NCBI RefSeq assembly: GCF_034424155.1
Contig: NZ_CP139992.1
Span: forward strand, 2,558,012 to 2,622,011
DNA: 64,000 bases
Source: Hafnia alvei
GTDB lineage: Bacteria; Pseudomonadota; Gammaproteobacteria; Enterobacterales; Enterobacteriaceae
Reading direction: 5' to 3'
Shown: positions 7,547 through 17,764 of the stretch, piece after piece
How positions within the stretch are numbered: the first letter of the stretch is position 1
How the letters are laid out: the number at the start of each line of letters is the position of its first letter
The notes under the pieces: model-generated
What the model was told of the DNA's origin: nothing
Database searches by the model: none
What the model saw: the letters and a program-made list of their open reading frames with translations, nothing else
Position numbers and translations under genes: made by a program

Positions 7547-8784
7547 ATCGCGTCACCAAACTCTGAACATTTCAGCAGCTTAGCGCCTTCTAACTGACGT
7601 TCGAAGTCATAGGTCACGGTCTTGGCAGCGATTGCGCCTTCCATACCTTTAACAATTAAATCAGCCGCTTCGAACCATTCCATGTGACGCAGCATCATTT
7701 CAGCGGACAAGATAATAGAACCAGGGTTTACTTTATCCTGACCCGCATACTTAGGTGCGGTGCCATGAGTCGCTTCAAACAGAGCGCATTCATCACCGAT
7801 GTTAGCGCCCGGTGCAATACCGATACCACCAACCTGTGCAGCCAGCGCATCAGAAATGTAGTCACCGTTCAGGTTCATACAGGCGATAACGTCATATTCA
7901 GCAGGACGCAGCAGGATCTGTTGCAGGAACGCATCCGCGATCACATCTTTAACGATGATGTCTTTGCCGGTTTTAGGGTTCTTGATTTTAACCCATGGGC
8001 CACCGTCAATCAGTTCGCCGCCGAATTCTTCACGCGCCAACTGGTATCCCCAGTCTTTAAATGCGCCTTCGGTGAACTTCATAATGTTGCCTTTGTGAAC
8101 CAGCGTCAGAGAGTCACGGTCGTTGGTGATCGCGTACTCAATCGCCGCGCGAACCAAACGCTTAGTGCCCTCTTCCGAGCAAGGCTTGATACCGATGCCG
8201 CAATGTTCAGGGAAGCGAATTTTCTTCACGCCCATTTCATCACGCAGGAATTTGATCACTTTATCAGCTTCAGCGCTGTCTGCTTTCCATTCGATACCGG
8301 CATAGATGTCTTCTGAGTTTTCACGGAAGATCACCATATCAGTAAGTTCTGGTTGTTTCACCGGGCTTGGCGTGCCCTGATAGTAACGGACTGGACGCAG
8401 GCAAACGTAGAGGTCGAGCTGCTGGCGCAGTGCAACGTTAAGAGAACGAATACCGCCGCCAACCGGGGTGGTTAGTGGGCCTTTGATAGCCACGCGGTAG
8501 TCACGAATAAGGTCCAGCGTCTCTTCAGGCAGCCATACGTCTTTACCGTAGACCTGAGTCGATTTTTCGCCGGTGTAGATTTCCATCCAAGAAATTTTGC
8601 GTTCGCCTTTGTAGGCTTTGTTAACGGCTGCATCAACGACTTTGATCATCGCAGGAGTCACGTCAACACCGATACCGTCACCTTCAATGAACGGAATCAC
8701 CGGGTTATGCGGAACAACCAGTTTCCCCTGAGCATCAACCGTAATTTTCTTACCTTCAGCCGGAACAACAACTTTGCTTTCCAT
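7531..8784 (-). CDS. icd: isocitrate dehydrogenase (NADP-dependent)
   Basis: A 417-residue protein, one residue longer than the E. coli enzyme, which oxidatively decarboxylates isocitrate to 2-oxoglutarate in the TCA cycle. Visible hallmarks are the substrate loop [22 protein letters not shown] (the Ser at about 114 is the site phosphorylated by AceK), the [12 protein letters not shown] segment, the [23 protein letters not shown] metal/cofactor region and [14 protein letters not shown] for NADP. Strong ribosome binding site (AGGAGAGG) before ATG 8784. It is divergent from rluE as in E. coli. Its 3' end is duplicated at 4451-4517, suggesting that the present C-terminus (IIKHM) may have been supplied or rearranged by element integration. 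Confidence 0.98.
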   Translation of the reverse strand: MESKVVVPAEGKKITVDAQGKLVVPHNPVIPFIEGDGIGVDVTPAMIKVVDAAVNKAYKGERKISWMEIYTGEKSTQVYGKDVWLPEETLDLIRDYRVAIKGPLTTPVGGGIRSLNVALRQQLDLYVCLRPVRYYQGTPSPVKQPELTDMVIFRENSEDIYAGIEWKADSAEADKVIKFLRDEMGVKKIRFPEHCGIGIKPCSEEGTKRLVRAAIEYAITNDRDSLTLVHKGNIMKFTEGAFKDWGYQLAREEFGGELIDGGPWVKIKNPKTGKDIIVKDVIADAFLQQILLRPAEYDVIACMNLNGDYISDALAAQVGGIGIAPGANIGDECALFEATHGTAPKYAGQDKVNPGSIILSAEMMLRHMEWFEAADLIVKGMEGAIAAKTVTYDFERQLEGAKLLKCSEFGDAIIKHM

Positions 8785-9025
8785 TAACCTCTCCTTCAGC
8801 GCACGTACTTATAAAATACCGTTTATAAATATTACTACCCATTAACCTGGGTCATTCGTTTTTGTACAGTAACTGCTTGATTTCGCAAAGGCATGAATTT
8901 TTAAAAATGCAGCCTTTTGTTAATGCATTGTAAGATACCTGTCAATATTACTTGAAATATTGTCCGTCGCCAATCGGAATACGATTTCAGTTATAATGTT
9001 GTGACCATCTGCTATCATAATCACT
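8785..9025. promoter_or_regulatory. divergent icd/rluE promoter region
   Basis: A 241-bp AT-rich region between two divergent core genes must hold both promoters. ArcA and Cra control icd in E. coli, but I cannot point to a convincing site here by eye. Confidence 0.4.
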
Positions 9026-9652
9026 ATGTCAAAATTCCCTGTTAAAAATCACAACGTTAACCGATTCAGCTCGCGTCCTAATGCGGCTGTGAAGCGTCCA
9101 CGTGGGCCACGAAAAGTGGTCATATTCAACAAACCTTTCGACGTTTTGCCTCAGTTCACCGATGAAGCAGGACGCTCTACATTAAAAGATTTCATCCCGT
9201 TGACCGATGTTTACGCGGCTGGCCGTCTCGATCGGGACAGCGAAGGCCTGCTGGTGCTAACCAACGACGGCAAACTTCAGGCTCAGTTGACTCAGCCTGG
9301 GCAAAAAACAGGTAAGGTCTACTATGTTCAGGTTGAAGGTGCACCAGACGAAGCCGCTCTGGAGCAATTCCGCCGTGGCCTTGAGCTAAAAGATGGTATG
9401 ACACTCCCTGCTGGGATTGAAATCGTTGCGGAACCAGAATGGCTCTGGCCGCGCAATCCGCCGATCCGTGAACGTAAATCCATCCCTACCACATGGATGA
9501 AAGTAACGCTTTATGAAGGCCGTAACCGGCAGGTACGCCGAATGACAGCGCATATTGGTTTCCCCACCCTGCGCCTGATCCGCTACAGCATGGGAGATAT
9601 TACGTTGCAAGATCTCGCCCTCGGCGCTTGGCAAGAAATCCAATATCCATAG
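9026..9652 (+). CDS. rluE: 23S rRNA pseudouridine(2457) synthase
   Basis: A 208-residue RsuA/RluE-family pseudouridine synthase. The catalytic Asp lies in [19 protein letters not shown] (residues 65-83), where the GRLD..SEGL motif is diagnostic. The C-terminal [24 protein letters not shown] block is also typical. There is no N-terminal S4 domain, which fits RluE rather than RsuA or RluB; the basic leader is short. RluE modifies U2457 of 23S rRNA. Location divergent from icd and followed by nudJ is as in E. coli. The ribosome binding site before ATG 9026 is weak. Confidence 0.95.
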   Translation: MSKFPVKNHNVNRFSSRPNAAVKRPRGPRKVVIFNKPFDVLPQFTDEAGRSTLKDFIPLTDVYAAGRLDRDSEGLLVLTNDGKLQAQLTQPGQKTGKVYYVQVEGAPDEAALEQFRRGLELKDGMTLPAGIEIVAEPEWLWPRNPPIRERKSIPTTWMKVTLYEGRNRQVRRMTAHIGFPTLRLIRYSMGDITLQDLALGAWQEIQYP

Positions 9653-9724
9653 CCAGAAAGCATGGCCAAATAACGAAATGGTTAATCAGTCATGAATAGC
9701 TAACTCATAGAAGAAGGAAATCTG

Positions 9725-10177
9725 ATGCTAAAACCTCATGTGACCGTTGCCTGCGTCGTGCAGTCTCAGGATCGTTTTTTGATCGTAGAAGAAACCGTAC
9801 ACGGAAAACCAACGTGGAATCAGCCTGCGGGTCATTTGGAGGCCGACGAAACCCTGCTAGAAGCTGCGGTGCGTGAGCTATGGGAAGAGACGGGCATACA
9901 CGCCCAACCTCAGCACCTCTTGCAGATGTATCAGTGGGTTGCACCAGACAATACGCCTTTCTTGCGTTTTACCTTCTCGATTGATTTACCCGAACAGCCG
10001 GAAACGCAGCCGCACGATGACGACATCGATCGTTGTCTGTGGCTCACCGCCGATGAAATTATCCACAGTGACCGCCTGCGGTCGCCGCTGGTACGCGAGA
10101 GTATCCTGCGCTATCAACGCCCTGAGCGGTATCCGCTGGAAATTCTCGCCACCTTCGGTGAGCTAAAAAGAAGCTAA
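9725..10177 (+). CDS. nudJ: Nudix hydrolase, phosphatase NudJ
   Basis: A 150-residue Nudix protein. The Nudix box GX5EX7REUXEEXGU is present as [23 protein letters not shown] (residues about 38-60), with all glutamates that bind metal. NudJ hydrolyses thiamine pyrophosphates and nucleoside di/triphosphates in vitro. AAGGAAAT precedes ATG 9725. It follows rluE by 72 bp as in E. coli; however, the gene that normally follows (mnmA) is displaced by some 17 kb of hydrogenase and other genes, and a terminator now ends the nudJ transcript. Confidence 0.95.
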   Translation: MLKPHVTVACVVQSQDRFLIVEETVHGKPTWNQPAGHLEADETLLEAAVRELWEETGIHAQPQHLLQMYQWVAPDNTPFLRFTFSIDLPEQPETQPHDDDIDRCLWLTADEIIHSDRLRSPLVRESILRYQRPERYPLEILATFGELKRS

Positions 10178-10189
10178 TTAAGCTATAAG

Positions 10190-10210
10190 CCCCGCATCGG
10201 CGGGGTTTTT
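10190..10210 (+). terminator. rho-independent terminator after nudJ
   Basis: CCCCGC-ATCG-GCGGGG stem-loop followed directly by TTTTT, 12 bp after the nudJ stop. Confidence 0.9.
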
Positions 10211-10267
10211 CTTGTCCTCTCGACACAGCGTGCTTGCGATCACACTTTTTACCTTTGATATTCTTAT

Positions 10268-10283
10268 TCGTCACAATTGACGT
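10268..10283. promoter_or_regulatory. candidate HyfR/FhlA-type enhancer dyad upstream of hyf
   Basis: TCGTCA-CAAT-TGACGT, a dyad about 110 bp upstream of the sigma-54 -24/-12 element. The same TCGTCA-N4-TGACG pattern occurs at 24482-24497 and 24594-24609. Upstream dyads at such a distance are expected for sigma-54 activators of the FhlA/HyfR group. The assignment is inferred from position and recurrence. Confidence 0.5.
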
Positions 10284-10389
10284 TTTTTTAACTCATAAAA
10301 ATGACGACCCCCGCTCAAATCACCTTATTTAATTCTCCCTAAAAACGTTACCTATTCTTTTTATTAGAGAAATTTTCCAGGCTCCTCTT

Positions 10390-10405
10390 TGGCACAGATC
10401 GTGCT
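10390..10405 (+). promoter_or_regulatory. sigma-54 promoter of the hyf operon
   Basis: TGGCAC-AGATC-GTGCT: the invariant GG and GC dinucleotides are separated by exactly 10 bp, matching the -24/-12 RpoN consensus TGGCACN5TTGC. It lies 52 bp before the hyfA start. RpoN control of hyf is established in E. coli. Confidence 0.88.
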
Positions 10406-10456
10406 CATGCATTGAGCATGCTAGTCACCGTTGTGATCTGAACCAGAGGACCGAAC

Positions 10457-11077
10457 ATGAATCGCTTTGTGATTGCAGAACCTTTGCGATGCATTGGCTG
10501 TAATACTTGTCTGGCGGCCTGCGCCCAGACGCACAAGGAACAGGGTTTACAACAGCACCCTCGCCTTGCGATGACGCGTACTGGCGACCAAACGGCGCCC
10601 ATCCTGTGCAGACAGTGTGAGGACGCGCCGTGTAAAAGGGTATGCCCTGTTAACGCCATCAGCCAAGGCACCGACGCCATTGAGCTAAACGAAAGCCTGT
10701 GCATCGGCTGCAAACTATGTGGTCTGGTCTGTCCTTTCGGAGCGATTACGCCTTTCGGCAGTCACCCTCTCGATCTTCCTGACCAATTTCAATATCACGT
10801 CAGCGCGGCTGAACTGGCCGATGTGCCCGTCAGTTCGCCGACGATGGAGCCGTTTCTAGCGTGGAATGCAGGCGTACGCAGCATTGCCGTCAAATGTGAT
10901 CTGTGTGCTTTCTCATCGTCTGGCCCCGCCTGTATCCAAGTTTGCCCTACTGATGCGCTGCACTTGGTCGATGAAAAACTGATCGCACAGCAGCTGTTGC
11001 AACGCCGCTTGGAGGCCTCTTCTGAGTTAGCGTCTGACCTTCTGGCGCTCGCCATCCCACCGCAGGAGCACCTCTAA
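10457..11077 (+). CDS. hyfA: hydrogenase-4 iron-sulfur subunit HyfA
   Basis: A 206-residue ferredoxin-like electron transfer subunit. Four Cys clusters can be seen: CIGCNTCLAAC near residue 12, CRQCEDAPCKRVCP near 56, CIGCKLCGLVCP near 82 and CDLCAFSSSGPACIQVCP near 145, giving up to four [4Fe-4S] centres as in HycB/HyfA. It should pass electrons between a formate dehydrogenase (FdhF-type) and the hydrogenase core. First gene of the operon, 52 bp behind the sigma-54 element, with AGAGGA before ATG 10457. The hyfB start is 1 bp after its stop. Confidence 0.95.
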   Translation: MNRFVIAEPLRCIGCNTCLAACAQTHKEQGLQQHPRLAMTRTGDQTAPILCRQCEDAPCKRVCPVNAISQGTDAIELNESLCIGCKLCGLVCPFGAITPFGSHPLDLPDQFQYHVSAAELADVPVSSPTMEPFLAWNAGVRSIAVKCDLCAFSSSGPACIQVCPTDALHLVDEKLIAQQLLQRRLEASSELASDLLALAIPPQEHL

Positions 11078-11078
11078 T

Positions 11079-13094
11079 ATGGATTCTCTTCACTTGTTGT
11101 TCTGGTCTGTTGGTCTCTACGTGATAGGCGCCGTGCTCTCGCTACTCTTCGCAAAGCAAGAGCGTATCGCGATTTGGGCCACCGGCATCAGCGCTATTCT
11201 TGGCGGGATTATCGGACTGTGCAGCGCGTTTCCCGTATTGATACAGACCGCAACGCTCACATTTTCTGCCGCAGGCCCCTTCCCTTTTGCCGAGTTCGTG
11301 GTGCGCATGGACCCATTGGCGGCGTTTATGGTGCTGGTCATTTCGTTGCTGGTCACCCTGTGCGGGCTCTATTCGCTTTCTTATGTCGAGGAGTATCGCG
11401 GGCGCGGCGCGTGGAGCATGGGGTTCTTCATGAACCTGTTCATCGCCTCCATGGTGGCGCTGGTCGTGATGGACAATGCTTTTTACTTCATCATTCTGTT
11501 CGAGATGATGTCGCTCGCTTCGTGGTTTTTGGTTATCGCCGATCAGGACGACGAATCTATTCATGCGGGTCTGCTCTACTTCTTTATTGCCCACGCAGGT
11601 TCCGTGCTCATCATGATTGCGTTCTTCTTGATGTGGCAGCAAAGCGGCAGCCTCAATTTTGCCTCCTTCCGCAGCCTCTCTCTTTCTCCTGGGCTGGCCT
11701 CGGCCGTTTTTCTGCTGGGCTTTTTTGGCTTTGGTGCCAAGGCAGGGATGCTGCCGTTACATAGCTGGCTGCCTCGTGCTCATCCTGCGGCACCTTCTCA
11801 CGCATCGGCGTTAATGTCTGGCGTCATGGTCAAAATCGGCATTTTCGGCATCATCAAGATCGGTATCGACCTTTTGGGTGCCACCGAACTGTGGTGGGGG
11901 ATCGTGGTGCTAGGATTTGGCGCCGTATCTTCCGTGTTAGGCGTGCTGTATGCGCTTGCCGAGCACGATATCAAACGGCTCCTCGCCTGGCATACGGTTG
12001 AGAATATCGGCATTATTTTAATGGGCGTCGGCGTTGGCATGGTTGGAATGGCCACTCAGCATCCGGTTCTCGCCGCGCTAGGCTTGCTCGGTGCGCTCTA
12101 TCACCTGTTGAATCACGCCGTATTTAAAGGGCTGTTGTTCCTCGGCGCGGGCGCGGTTATTTATCGTGTGCATACCCGCGACATGGAAAAAATGGGCGGC
12201 CTCGGCAAGCTTATGCCTTGGACAGGACTCGCGTTCCTCATCGGTTGTATGTCCATTTCGGCACTCCCCCCGCTCAACGGCTTCATCAGTGAGTGGTACA
12301 CCTATCAATCGCTGTTCTCAATGAGTCATTCCGGTGATTTCATCATGCGGCTAAGTGCGCCAATTGCCATTGTGATGCTAGCCATCACCGGCGCACTCGC
12401 AGCGATGTGCTTCGTTAAAGTGTACGGCATTAGCTTTTGCGGTGGTGCGCGCAGCGAGCGGGCCGCTCAGGCTCGTGAAGTGCCTTGGCCGATGACGCTA
12501 TCCATGTTGCTTTTAGCGTTACTGTGCATATTGCTTGGCGCAGGTGCCAGCGTCGTTGCGCCCATCATCTCTAGCGTAGCCACAACGCTCGTCAACACTC
12601 ACCCCATCACCGTATCTGAAGGATTGCTATTGGTTCCCGCGCAAGCATCCCAAGCGATGCTTTCCCCGGCGGTTATGTTCATCTTATTACTCGCCTTACC
12701 GCTGCTGCCGCTGCTGGTTTATCTGGCATTGCGCGGAAAACAGCAGAAATTTCGCCGCCATGGCGATCCTTGGGCCTGCGGCTACGGCTGGGAAGACGCC
12801 ATGTCCGCCTCCGCGGGCAGTTTTACGCAACCACTGCGCGTGATGTTTATGTCGCTTTATCGACTGCGTAAACAGCTTGATCCATCCCCACTTTTAGCGC
12901 GCGCGTTGGATAGCACCACACGCGGAGCCGCGCGAGCAGAACCGTTTTGGGATGAAGGCATCATTTATCCACTGGTGCGTGGCGTGCGCCGTTTTGGTTC
13001 ACGCGTTCAAAATTTGCAGGGTGGCGATTTCAGGCTGTATTGCCTCTATATCGTGGCCGCATTGGTGATCCTACTTTTGATTATTGCGGTGTGA
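11079..13094 (+). CDS. hyfB: hydrogenase-4 membrane subunit HyfB
   Basis: A 671-residue polytopic membrane protein of the NuoL/M/N (Mrp antiporter) family. The proton-translocation core KAGMLPLHSWLPRAHPAAPSHASALMSG motif region (around residues 222-248) and the LLAWHTVENIGIILMG motif (about 303-318) are clear. It forms part of the membrane arm of hydrogenase-4. A C-terminal cytoplasmic segment with WACGYGWEDAMSASAGSFTQP is the HyfB/HycC-type extension. ATG at 11079 is almost fused to the hyfA stop, so translation is coupled. Confidence 0.95.
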   Translation: MDSLHLLFWSVGLYVIGAVLSLLFAKQERIAIWATGISAILGGIIGLCSAFPVLIQTATLTFSAAGPFPFAEFVVRMDPLAAFMVLVISLLVTLCGLYSLSYVEEYRGRGAWSMGFFMNLFIASMVALVVMDNAFYFIILFEMMSLASWFLVIADQDDESIHAGLLYFFIAHAGSVLIMIAFFLMWQQSGSLNFASFRSLSLSPGLASAVFLLGFFGFGAKAGMLPLHSWLPRAHPAAPSHASALMSGVMVKIGIFGIIKIGIDLLGATELWWGIVVLGFGAVSSVLGVLYALAEHDIKRLLAWHTVENIGIILMGVGVGMVGMATQHPVLAALGLLGALYHLLNHAVFKGLLFLGAGAVIYRVHTRDMEKMGGLGKLMPWTGLAFLIGCMSISALPPLNGFISEWYTYQSLFSMSHSGDFIMRLSAPIAIVMLAITGALAAMCFVKVYGISFCGGARSERAAQAREVPWPMTLSMLLLALLCILLGAGASVVAPIISSVATTLVNTHPITVSEGLLLVPAQASQAMLSPAVMFILLLALPLLPLLVYLALRGKQQKFRRHGDPWACGYGWEDAMSASAGSFTQPLRVMFMSLYRLRKQLDPSPLLARALDSTTRGAARAEPFWDEGIIYPLVRGVRRFGSRVQNLQGGDFRLYCLYIVAALVILLLIIAV

Positions 13095-13104
13095 GGAGAA
13101 AATC

Positions 13105-14055
13105 ATGTTGATGCAAGAAACGCCCTCGCTGGCAATGGGGATCTTCGCGCTAGTGCAAGCGATTATCCTATTAGCCATGACTCCGCTGATGACCGGTATC
13201 TCACGTCAAATCCGCGCCAGAATGCAATCTCGGCGCGGGCCGGGGATTTGGCAGGATTATCGCGACCTTAGCAAACTGTTTAAGCGCCAAGAAGTCGGCC
13301 CAGCACAATCCGGTATTATCTTCCGCCTAATGCCCTACGTTTTGCTCGGCAGCATGCTGCTGGTGGCGATGTCTCTTCCCGTCTTCACACAGACTGCGCC
13401 CTTCGGCGGCGCGGGTGACTTAATCGCTCTGCTGTATCTTTTCGCGCTATTCCGCTTTTTCTTCTCGCTTTCCGGTTTGGATACCGGCAGCACTTTCGCC
13501 GGTATTGGTGCCAGCCGTGAACTCACCTTAGGGATCTTAGTTGAGCCAACGTTGATTCTGGCTCTGTTAGTCGTAGCGCTTATCGCGGGATCGACCAACA
13601 TTGGCACTATTAGCGCCACCTTAACTCAAGGATGGAGCTCACCAACGGCAACATTTTTGGCGCTGCTGGCCTGTGGATTTACCGCTTTTATCGAAATGGG
13701 AAAAATTCCCTTCGACGTCGCCGAAGCCGAACAAGAATTGCAGGAGGGGCCGCTGACCGAGTATTCAGGCTCGGGACTAGCCTTAGTGAAGTGGGGGATC
13801 GGGCTTAAGCAGGTCGTGGTCGCAGAACTGTTTTTGGCGGTGTTTATTCCCTTTGGCAAGGCCGCCACGCTCAGCGCCTCGGCGCTCTTCTTCGCACTGA
13901 TCCTCATGCTGATCAAACTTCTGGTGGTATTCGTGCTGGCCTCACTGGTGGAAAACAGTTTGGCTCGCGGTCGCTTCCTGATGACTCATCGTGTGACATG
14001 GCTTGGCTTTGGCATCGCAGCGCTAGCCTTCGTGTTCTACCTAACCGGTCTATAA
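13105..14055 (+). CDS. hyfC: hydrogenase-4 membrane subunit HyfC
   Basis: A 316-residue NuoH/HycD-like subunit that anchors the soluble hydrogenase domain to the membrane. Conserved landmarks are TGISRQIRARMQSRRGPGIW near residue 26, SGLDTGSTFAGIGASRELTLGI (about 121-142) and the acidic loop MGKIPFDVAEAEQELQEGPLTEYSG (about 199-223). I chose ATG 13105 because GAGGAGAA stands just upstream; an in-frame earlier start overlaps hyfB and has no such site. Eleven bp after hyfB, so same operon. Confidence 0.95.
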   Translation: MLMQETPSLAMGIFALVQAIILLAMTPLMTGISRQIRARMQSRRGPGIWQDYRDLSKLFKRQEVGPAQSGIIFRLMPYVLLGSMLLVAMSLPVFTQTAPFGGAGDLIALLYLFALFRFFFSLSGLDTGSTFAGIGASRELTLGILVEPTLILALLVVALIAGSTNIGTISATLTQGWSSPTATFLALLACGFTAFIEMGKIPFDVAEAEQELQEGPLTEYSGSGLALVKWGIGLKQVVVAELFLAVFIPFGKAATLSASALFFALILMLIKLLVVFVLASLVENSLARGRFLMTHRVTWLGFGIAALAFVFYLTGL

Positions 14056-14067
14056 GGAGCTACCACC

Positions 14068-15510
14068 ATGATGGAAAATATCGCTCTAACGACCCTTTTG
14101 CTACCGTTTATCGGCGCACTTATCACCGCCTGCGCGCCCAAACGTTATGCTAAATGGCTATGTACATTCTTCGCCCTAATCCCAACCTTAGGCACGCTGG
14201 CTCTAGGTTGGCAATATTGGCTGCACGATAAAGCCGATGTCACCTATACCCTGCTCAGCTACGGCACGGTCGAGCTGTTTGGTTTTACCATTGACCGAAT
14301 CAGCACGCTTATCGTTTTTGCTGTCGTGTTTCTTGGCTTCTTGGTCAGCCTTTATTCCACCGGCTATCTCACCGTTGGTAATAAAGAGCATCCGCATGAG
14401 GGGAGCAATCGCTATTACGCATTTCTGCTGATCTTCATAGGTGCCATGGTTGGGCTGGTTCTTTCATCCACCATTCTGGGGCAACTGCTGTTTTTCGAAA
14501 TCACGGGCGGCTGTTCCTGGGCATTGATTGGCTATTACCAAACGCCAAAATCTCAGCGTTCCGCCATGAAAGCGCTGCTTATCACTCATGTGGCCTCGAT
14601 TGGTCTGTATCTCGCTGCCGCCACGCTGTTCCTTAATACCGGCACGTTTGCCCTCAGCGCTCTCGCCAATTTGCACGGCAGCGCCAGCTATATCGTGTTC
14701 GGCGGTATCTTGTTTGCCGCATGGGGGAAATCGGCCCAGCTACCGCTACAGGCGTGGTTACCTGATGCCATGGAAGCGCCAACGCCTATCAGTGCCTATT
14801 TACATGCGGCATCAATGGTTAAAGTCGGTGTTTATATCTTTGCACGTGCCATCCTTTCTGCCGGAGAAGTGCCGCATATTATCGGCTGGATAGGCATCGT
14901 CATGGCCACCATCACGCTGATTTATGGCTTCCTGATGTATCTGCCGCAAAAGGATATGAAACGCCTGTTAGCGTGGTCGACCATCACTCAGCTTTCTTAT
15001 ATTTTCCTCGCCCTCTCGCTATCGATATTCGGCTCTAAGCTGGCCTTTGAAGGCGGTGTGGCTTACATCTTCAACCACGCTTTTGCCAAGAGCCTGTTCT
15101 TCTTGATTGCCGGAGCACTCAGCTACAGCTGCGGCACCCGAATGCTGCCGCGTTTGAAGGGCGTGCTGAAAAAAATGCCGCTGCTAGGCATCGGATTCTG
15201 CGTGGCCGCCTTAGCCATTACCGGCGTCCCCCCGTTTAACGGCTTCTTTAGCAAATTCCCTATTTTCGCCGCAGGTTTTGCGCTTTCACATGAGTTTTGG
15301 GTCATGACGCCATTAATGGTGTTGGTACTCATCGAGTCTGTCGCCAGCTTTGCATGGTTTATTTACTGGTTCGGTCGCGTCATTCCCGGCACGCCGAGCG
15401 AAGAGGTCGCCCAAGCGGCACCGGTTCCTCTGGCCATGCGTATCGTGCTGGTGGTGCTGATCGCGATGTCGGTGTTCTCAAGTTTTATCGCCGTTGCCTG
15501 GCTTGGATAA
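14068..15510 (+). CDS. hyfD: hydrogenase-4 membrane subunit HyfD
   Basis: A 480-residue antiporter-like (NuoM/N-type) membrane protein. AAWGKSAQLPLQAWLPDAMEAPTPISAYLHAASMVKVGVY (about residues 214-253) is the classical proton-channel signature with its conserved Lys and Glu/Asp. HyfD is one of the subunits that distinguishes hydrogenase-4 from hydrogenase-3. GGAGC lies upstream of ATG 14068; a second ATG follows immediately. Gap to hyfC is 12 bp. Confidence 0.94.
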   Translation: MMENIALTTLLLPFIGALITACAPKRYAKWLCTFFALIPTLGTLALGWQYWLHDKADVTYTLLSYGTVELFGFTIDRISTLIVFAVVFLGFLVSLYSTGYLTVGNKEHPHEGSNRYYAFLLIFIGAMVGLVLSSTILGQLLFFEITGGCSWALIGYYQTPKSQRSAMKALLITHVASIGLYLAAATLFLNTGTFALSALANLHGSASYIVFGGILFAAWGKSAQLPLQAWLPDAMEAPTPISAYLHAASMVKVGVYIFARAILSAGEVPHIIGWIGIVMATITLIYGFLMYLPQKDMKRLLAWSTITQLSYIFLALSLSIFGSKLAFEGGVAYIFNHAFAKSLFFLIAGALSYSCGTRMLPRLKGVLKKMPLLGIGFCVAALAITGVPPFNGFFSKFPIFAAGFALSHEFWVMTPLMVLVLIESVASFAWFIYWFGRVIPGTPSEEVAQAAPVPLAMRIVLVVLIAMSVFSSFIAVAWLG

Positions 15511-15521
15511 GGGAGTCAACT

Positions 15522-16172
15522 ATGACCGGATCATTAATCGTTAATAACCTAGCAGGGCTGATGATGCTCACATCGCTGCTGGTCATTGGAGCCAAACGCC
15601 CTACCGCTTCCTGCTGGCTCTATGCTTTGCAGTCGCTGGTTCTGGTGCTGATATTCTTCACGTTATCGCAAACCCTTGAGGCTCATCAGTTAGCCCTTTG
15701 GGCCATCAGCGCTTTCATCACCAAAGTGGTGATGGTGCCGCTCATTATGGGCTATGCCTTCCGCAAACTGTCAGACCCCTGCGCCAATGGCAGCATTATC
15801 AGTATGTCGATGCTGATGCTGTCTGCTGCCGTTATCGTTGTGCTGTGTTGGTTCGTGGTGGCACCGGTTCAACTCCCGTTACTGGCAACGCTAAAACCCG
15901 CGCTGGCGGTCTCTCTTGGGCACTTCCTATTGGGGCTGCTGTGTATCGTGACCCAACGCAATATTTTAAAACAGGTATTTGGCTACTGCCTGATGGAAAA
16001 CGGCTCTCACCTCACTCTCGCACTGCTGGCATTCCGTGCACCAGAGTTAGTTGAAATCGGTATTGCCACCGATGCCATTTTTGCCGTGATCGTGATGGCG
16101 GTGCTAGCGCGCAAAATTTATCGCACGCTCAACACGCTGGACGTTGAACAACTCACGGCGCTGAAGGGGTAA
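15522..16172 (+). CDS. hyfE: hydrogenase-4 membrane subunit HyfE
   Basis: A 216-residue, NuoK-like small membrane subunit with about seven hydrophobic segments. The [23 protein letters not shown] region and the [16 protein letters not shown] segment (a membrane Glu as in NuoK) are recognisable. The start at ATG 15522 follows GGGAG; a longer in-frame reading overlaps hyfD and is not credible. Together with HyfB, D and F it forms the enlarged membrane arm specific for hydrogenase-4. Confidence 0.93.
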   Translation: MTGSLIVNNLAGLMMLTSLLVIGAKRPTASCWLYALQSLVLVLIFFTLSQTLEAHQLALWAISAFITKVVMVPLIMGYAFRKLSDPCANGSIISMSMLMLSAAVIVVLCWFVVAPVQLPLLATLKPALAVSLGHFLLGLLCIVTQRNILKQVFGYCLMENGSHLTLALLAFRAPELVEIGIATDAIFAVIVMAVLARKIYRTLNTLDVEQLTALKG

Positions 16173-16176
16173 CGCG

Positions 16177-17763
16177 ATGAATCAAGAATCGATTTTATTT
16201 CTCCTACTGGCGACGCCGTTAATTGCCTCGTTGTTAACCTTTGCCAGCCGCCTGCTGGGTGATTCAGCCCGCATCGTGGTCACGGCGCTACACAGCATTG
16301 GCATTCTCGCGCTGTTAATCGTCGCCCTGTGGGTGGTCGCGATGACCGCCGAACACGGCGAACTCTTATCGGCTAACCACTGGCTGCATATCGACAGTCT
16401 CAGCGCCCTATTCTTGGCAATTCTGGGCGTGATTGGCTTTTTAACCGGGCTTTACTCGATTGGCTACATGCGCCATGAAGTCGACGAAGGAGAAATTTCC
16501 GTCCCGACGCTGTGCAATTACTATGGTTTCTTCCACCTGTTTCTCTTCACCATGCTACTGGTGGTCACCAGCAACAACCTCATCTTAATGTGGGCCGCCA
16601 TTGAAGCCACTACCTTAAGTTCAGCGTTTCTGGTGGGAATTTACGGCCAGCGATCGTCGCTGGAAGCCGCATGGAAATACATCATCATTTGTACCGTCGG
16701 CGTCGCCTTCGGCCTGTTTGGCACCATTTTGGTTTATGCCAATGCGGCCAGCTTTATGCCCGATGCCAACAACGCTATTTTCTGGACGGAAGTCCTTAAG
16801 CATGCGAGCGAACTAGACCCAACGCTGATGCATTTAGCCTTTGTATTTATCCTGATTGGCTTCGGAACCAAAACCGGGCTATTTCCTATGCATGCGTGGT
16901 TACCGGATGCCCATAGCGAAGCGCCCAGCCCCACCAGCGCCCTGCTTTCTGCGGTGCTGCTAAACTGCGCGCTGCTCGTTATCATCCGTTACTACATCAT
17001 TATCAGCGCCGCTATCGGACCCGTTTTCCCAAGCCGATTACTGATCGTATTTGGTTTGCTGTCTGTGGCTGTTGCTGCGTTCTTTATTCTGGTTCAGCGC
17101 GACATCAAGCGCCTACTGGCCTACTCCAGCGTCGAAAACATGGGGCTGATTGCGGTCGCTATCGGCATCGGTGGCCCGCTAGGGGTGCTGGCGGCCTTGC
17201 TGCACACGCTTAATCACAGCCTCGCCAAAACCCTGCTGTTCTGCGGTTCTGGCAACGTGTTATTGAAATACGGCACGCGCGATCTACACGCGGTGAAAGG
17301 CATGCTCAAAATCATGCCGTTCAGTGCCGTACTCTTCGCGGGAGGCGCATTAGCGCTCGGAGGTATGCCTCCATTTAACGTCTTTATCAGTGAGTTTATG
17401 ACCGTTGTTGCCGGTTTGGCGGCGGGGCATGTTTGGCTCACCGTGTTTATCTTGCTGCTGCTGACCATCGTACTCGGTGGCTTAGTTCGCATGGTGGCGT
17501 GCATTCTGTTTGGCGACGCCCCCGAAGCCGTCAGCAAAGGCGAGCTGGGGCTGTTCACCACCTTACCGATGGTGATCCTGATCGTGCTGATGCTGGTCAT
17601 GGGGACACACATTCCCCAACCGGTAACGCGTCTACTGGAAAACGCCGCCACCATCGTCATGAATCCATCATCAACGCAGACCCCGACCTTCAACTGGCCG
17701 TGGGTCGCAGCACAACATGTGCCGTCCGCGCAATGCGCATCAACATCCTGCATGGAGAAGTAA
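16177..17763 (+). CDS. hyfF: hydrogenase-4 membrane subunit HyfF
   Basis: A 528-residue NuoL/M-like subunit. Signature segments: [38 protein letters not shown] (about residues 230-267) and [26 protein letters not shown] (about 308-333). Third antiporter-like subunit of the complex, presumed to contribute to proton movement. ATG 16177 is 4 bp after the hyfE stop, and its own stop touches the hyfG ribosome binding/start region. A 179-codon open frame antisense to its 3' half is a by-product of codon bias. Confidence 0.94.
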   Translation: MNQESILFLLLATPLIASLLTFASRLLGDSARIVVTALHSIGILALLIVALWVVAMTAEHGELLSANHWLHIDSLSALFLAILGVIGFLTGLYSIGYMRHEVDEGEISVPTLCNYYGFFHLFLFTMLLVVTSNNLILMWAAIEATTLSSAFLVGIYGQRSSLEAAWKYIIICTVGVAFGLFGTILVYANAASFMPDANNAIFWTEVLKHASELDPTLMHLAFVFILIGFGTKTGLFPMHAWLPDAHSEAPSPTSALLSAVLLNCALLVIIRYYIIISAAIGPVFPSRLLIVFGLLSVAVAAFFILVQRDIKRLLAYSSVENMGLIAVAIGIGGPLGVLAALLHTLNHSLAKTLLFCGSGNVLLKYGTRDLHAVKGMLKIMPFSAVLFAGGALALGGMPPFNVFISEFMTVVAGLAAGHVWLTVFILLLLTIVLGGLVRMVACILFGDAPEAVSKGELGLFTTLPMVILIVLMLVMGTHIPQPVTRLLENAATIVMNPSSTQTPTFNWPWVAAQHVPSAQCASTSCMEK

Positions 17764-17764
17764 T

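Noticed and set aside
11142-11642. 166-codon open frame antisense to hyfB
   Set aside because: Highly charged, repetitive His/Glu/Arg translation without domain features; a shadow of the hyfB codon pattern.
17214-17753. 179-codon open frame antisense to hyfF
   Set aside because: It is exactly opposed to a conserved membrane subunit, has no ribosome binding site and a low-complexity Ser/Thr/Pro-rich translation typical of antisense frames.
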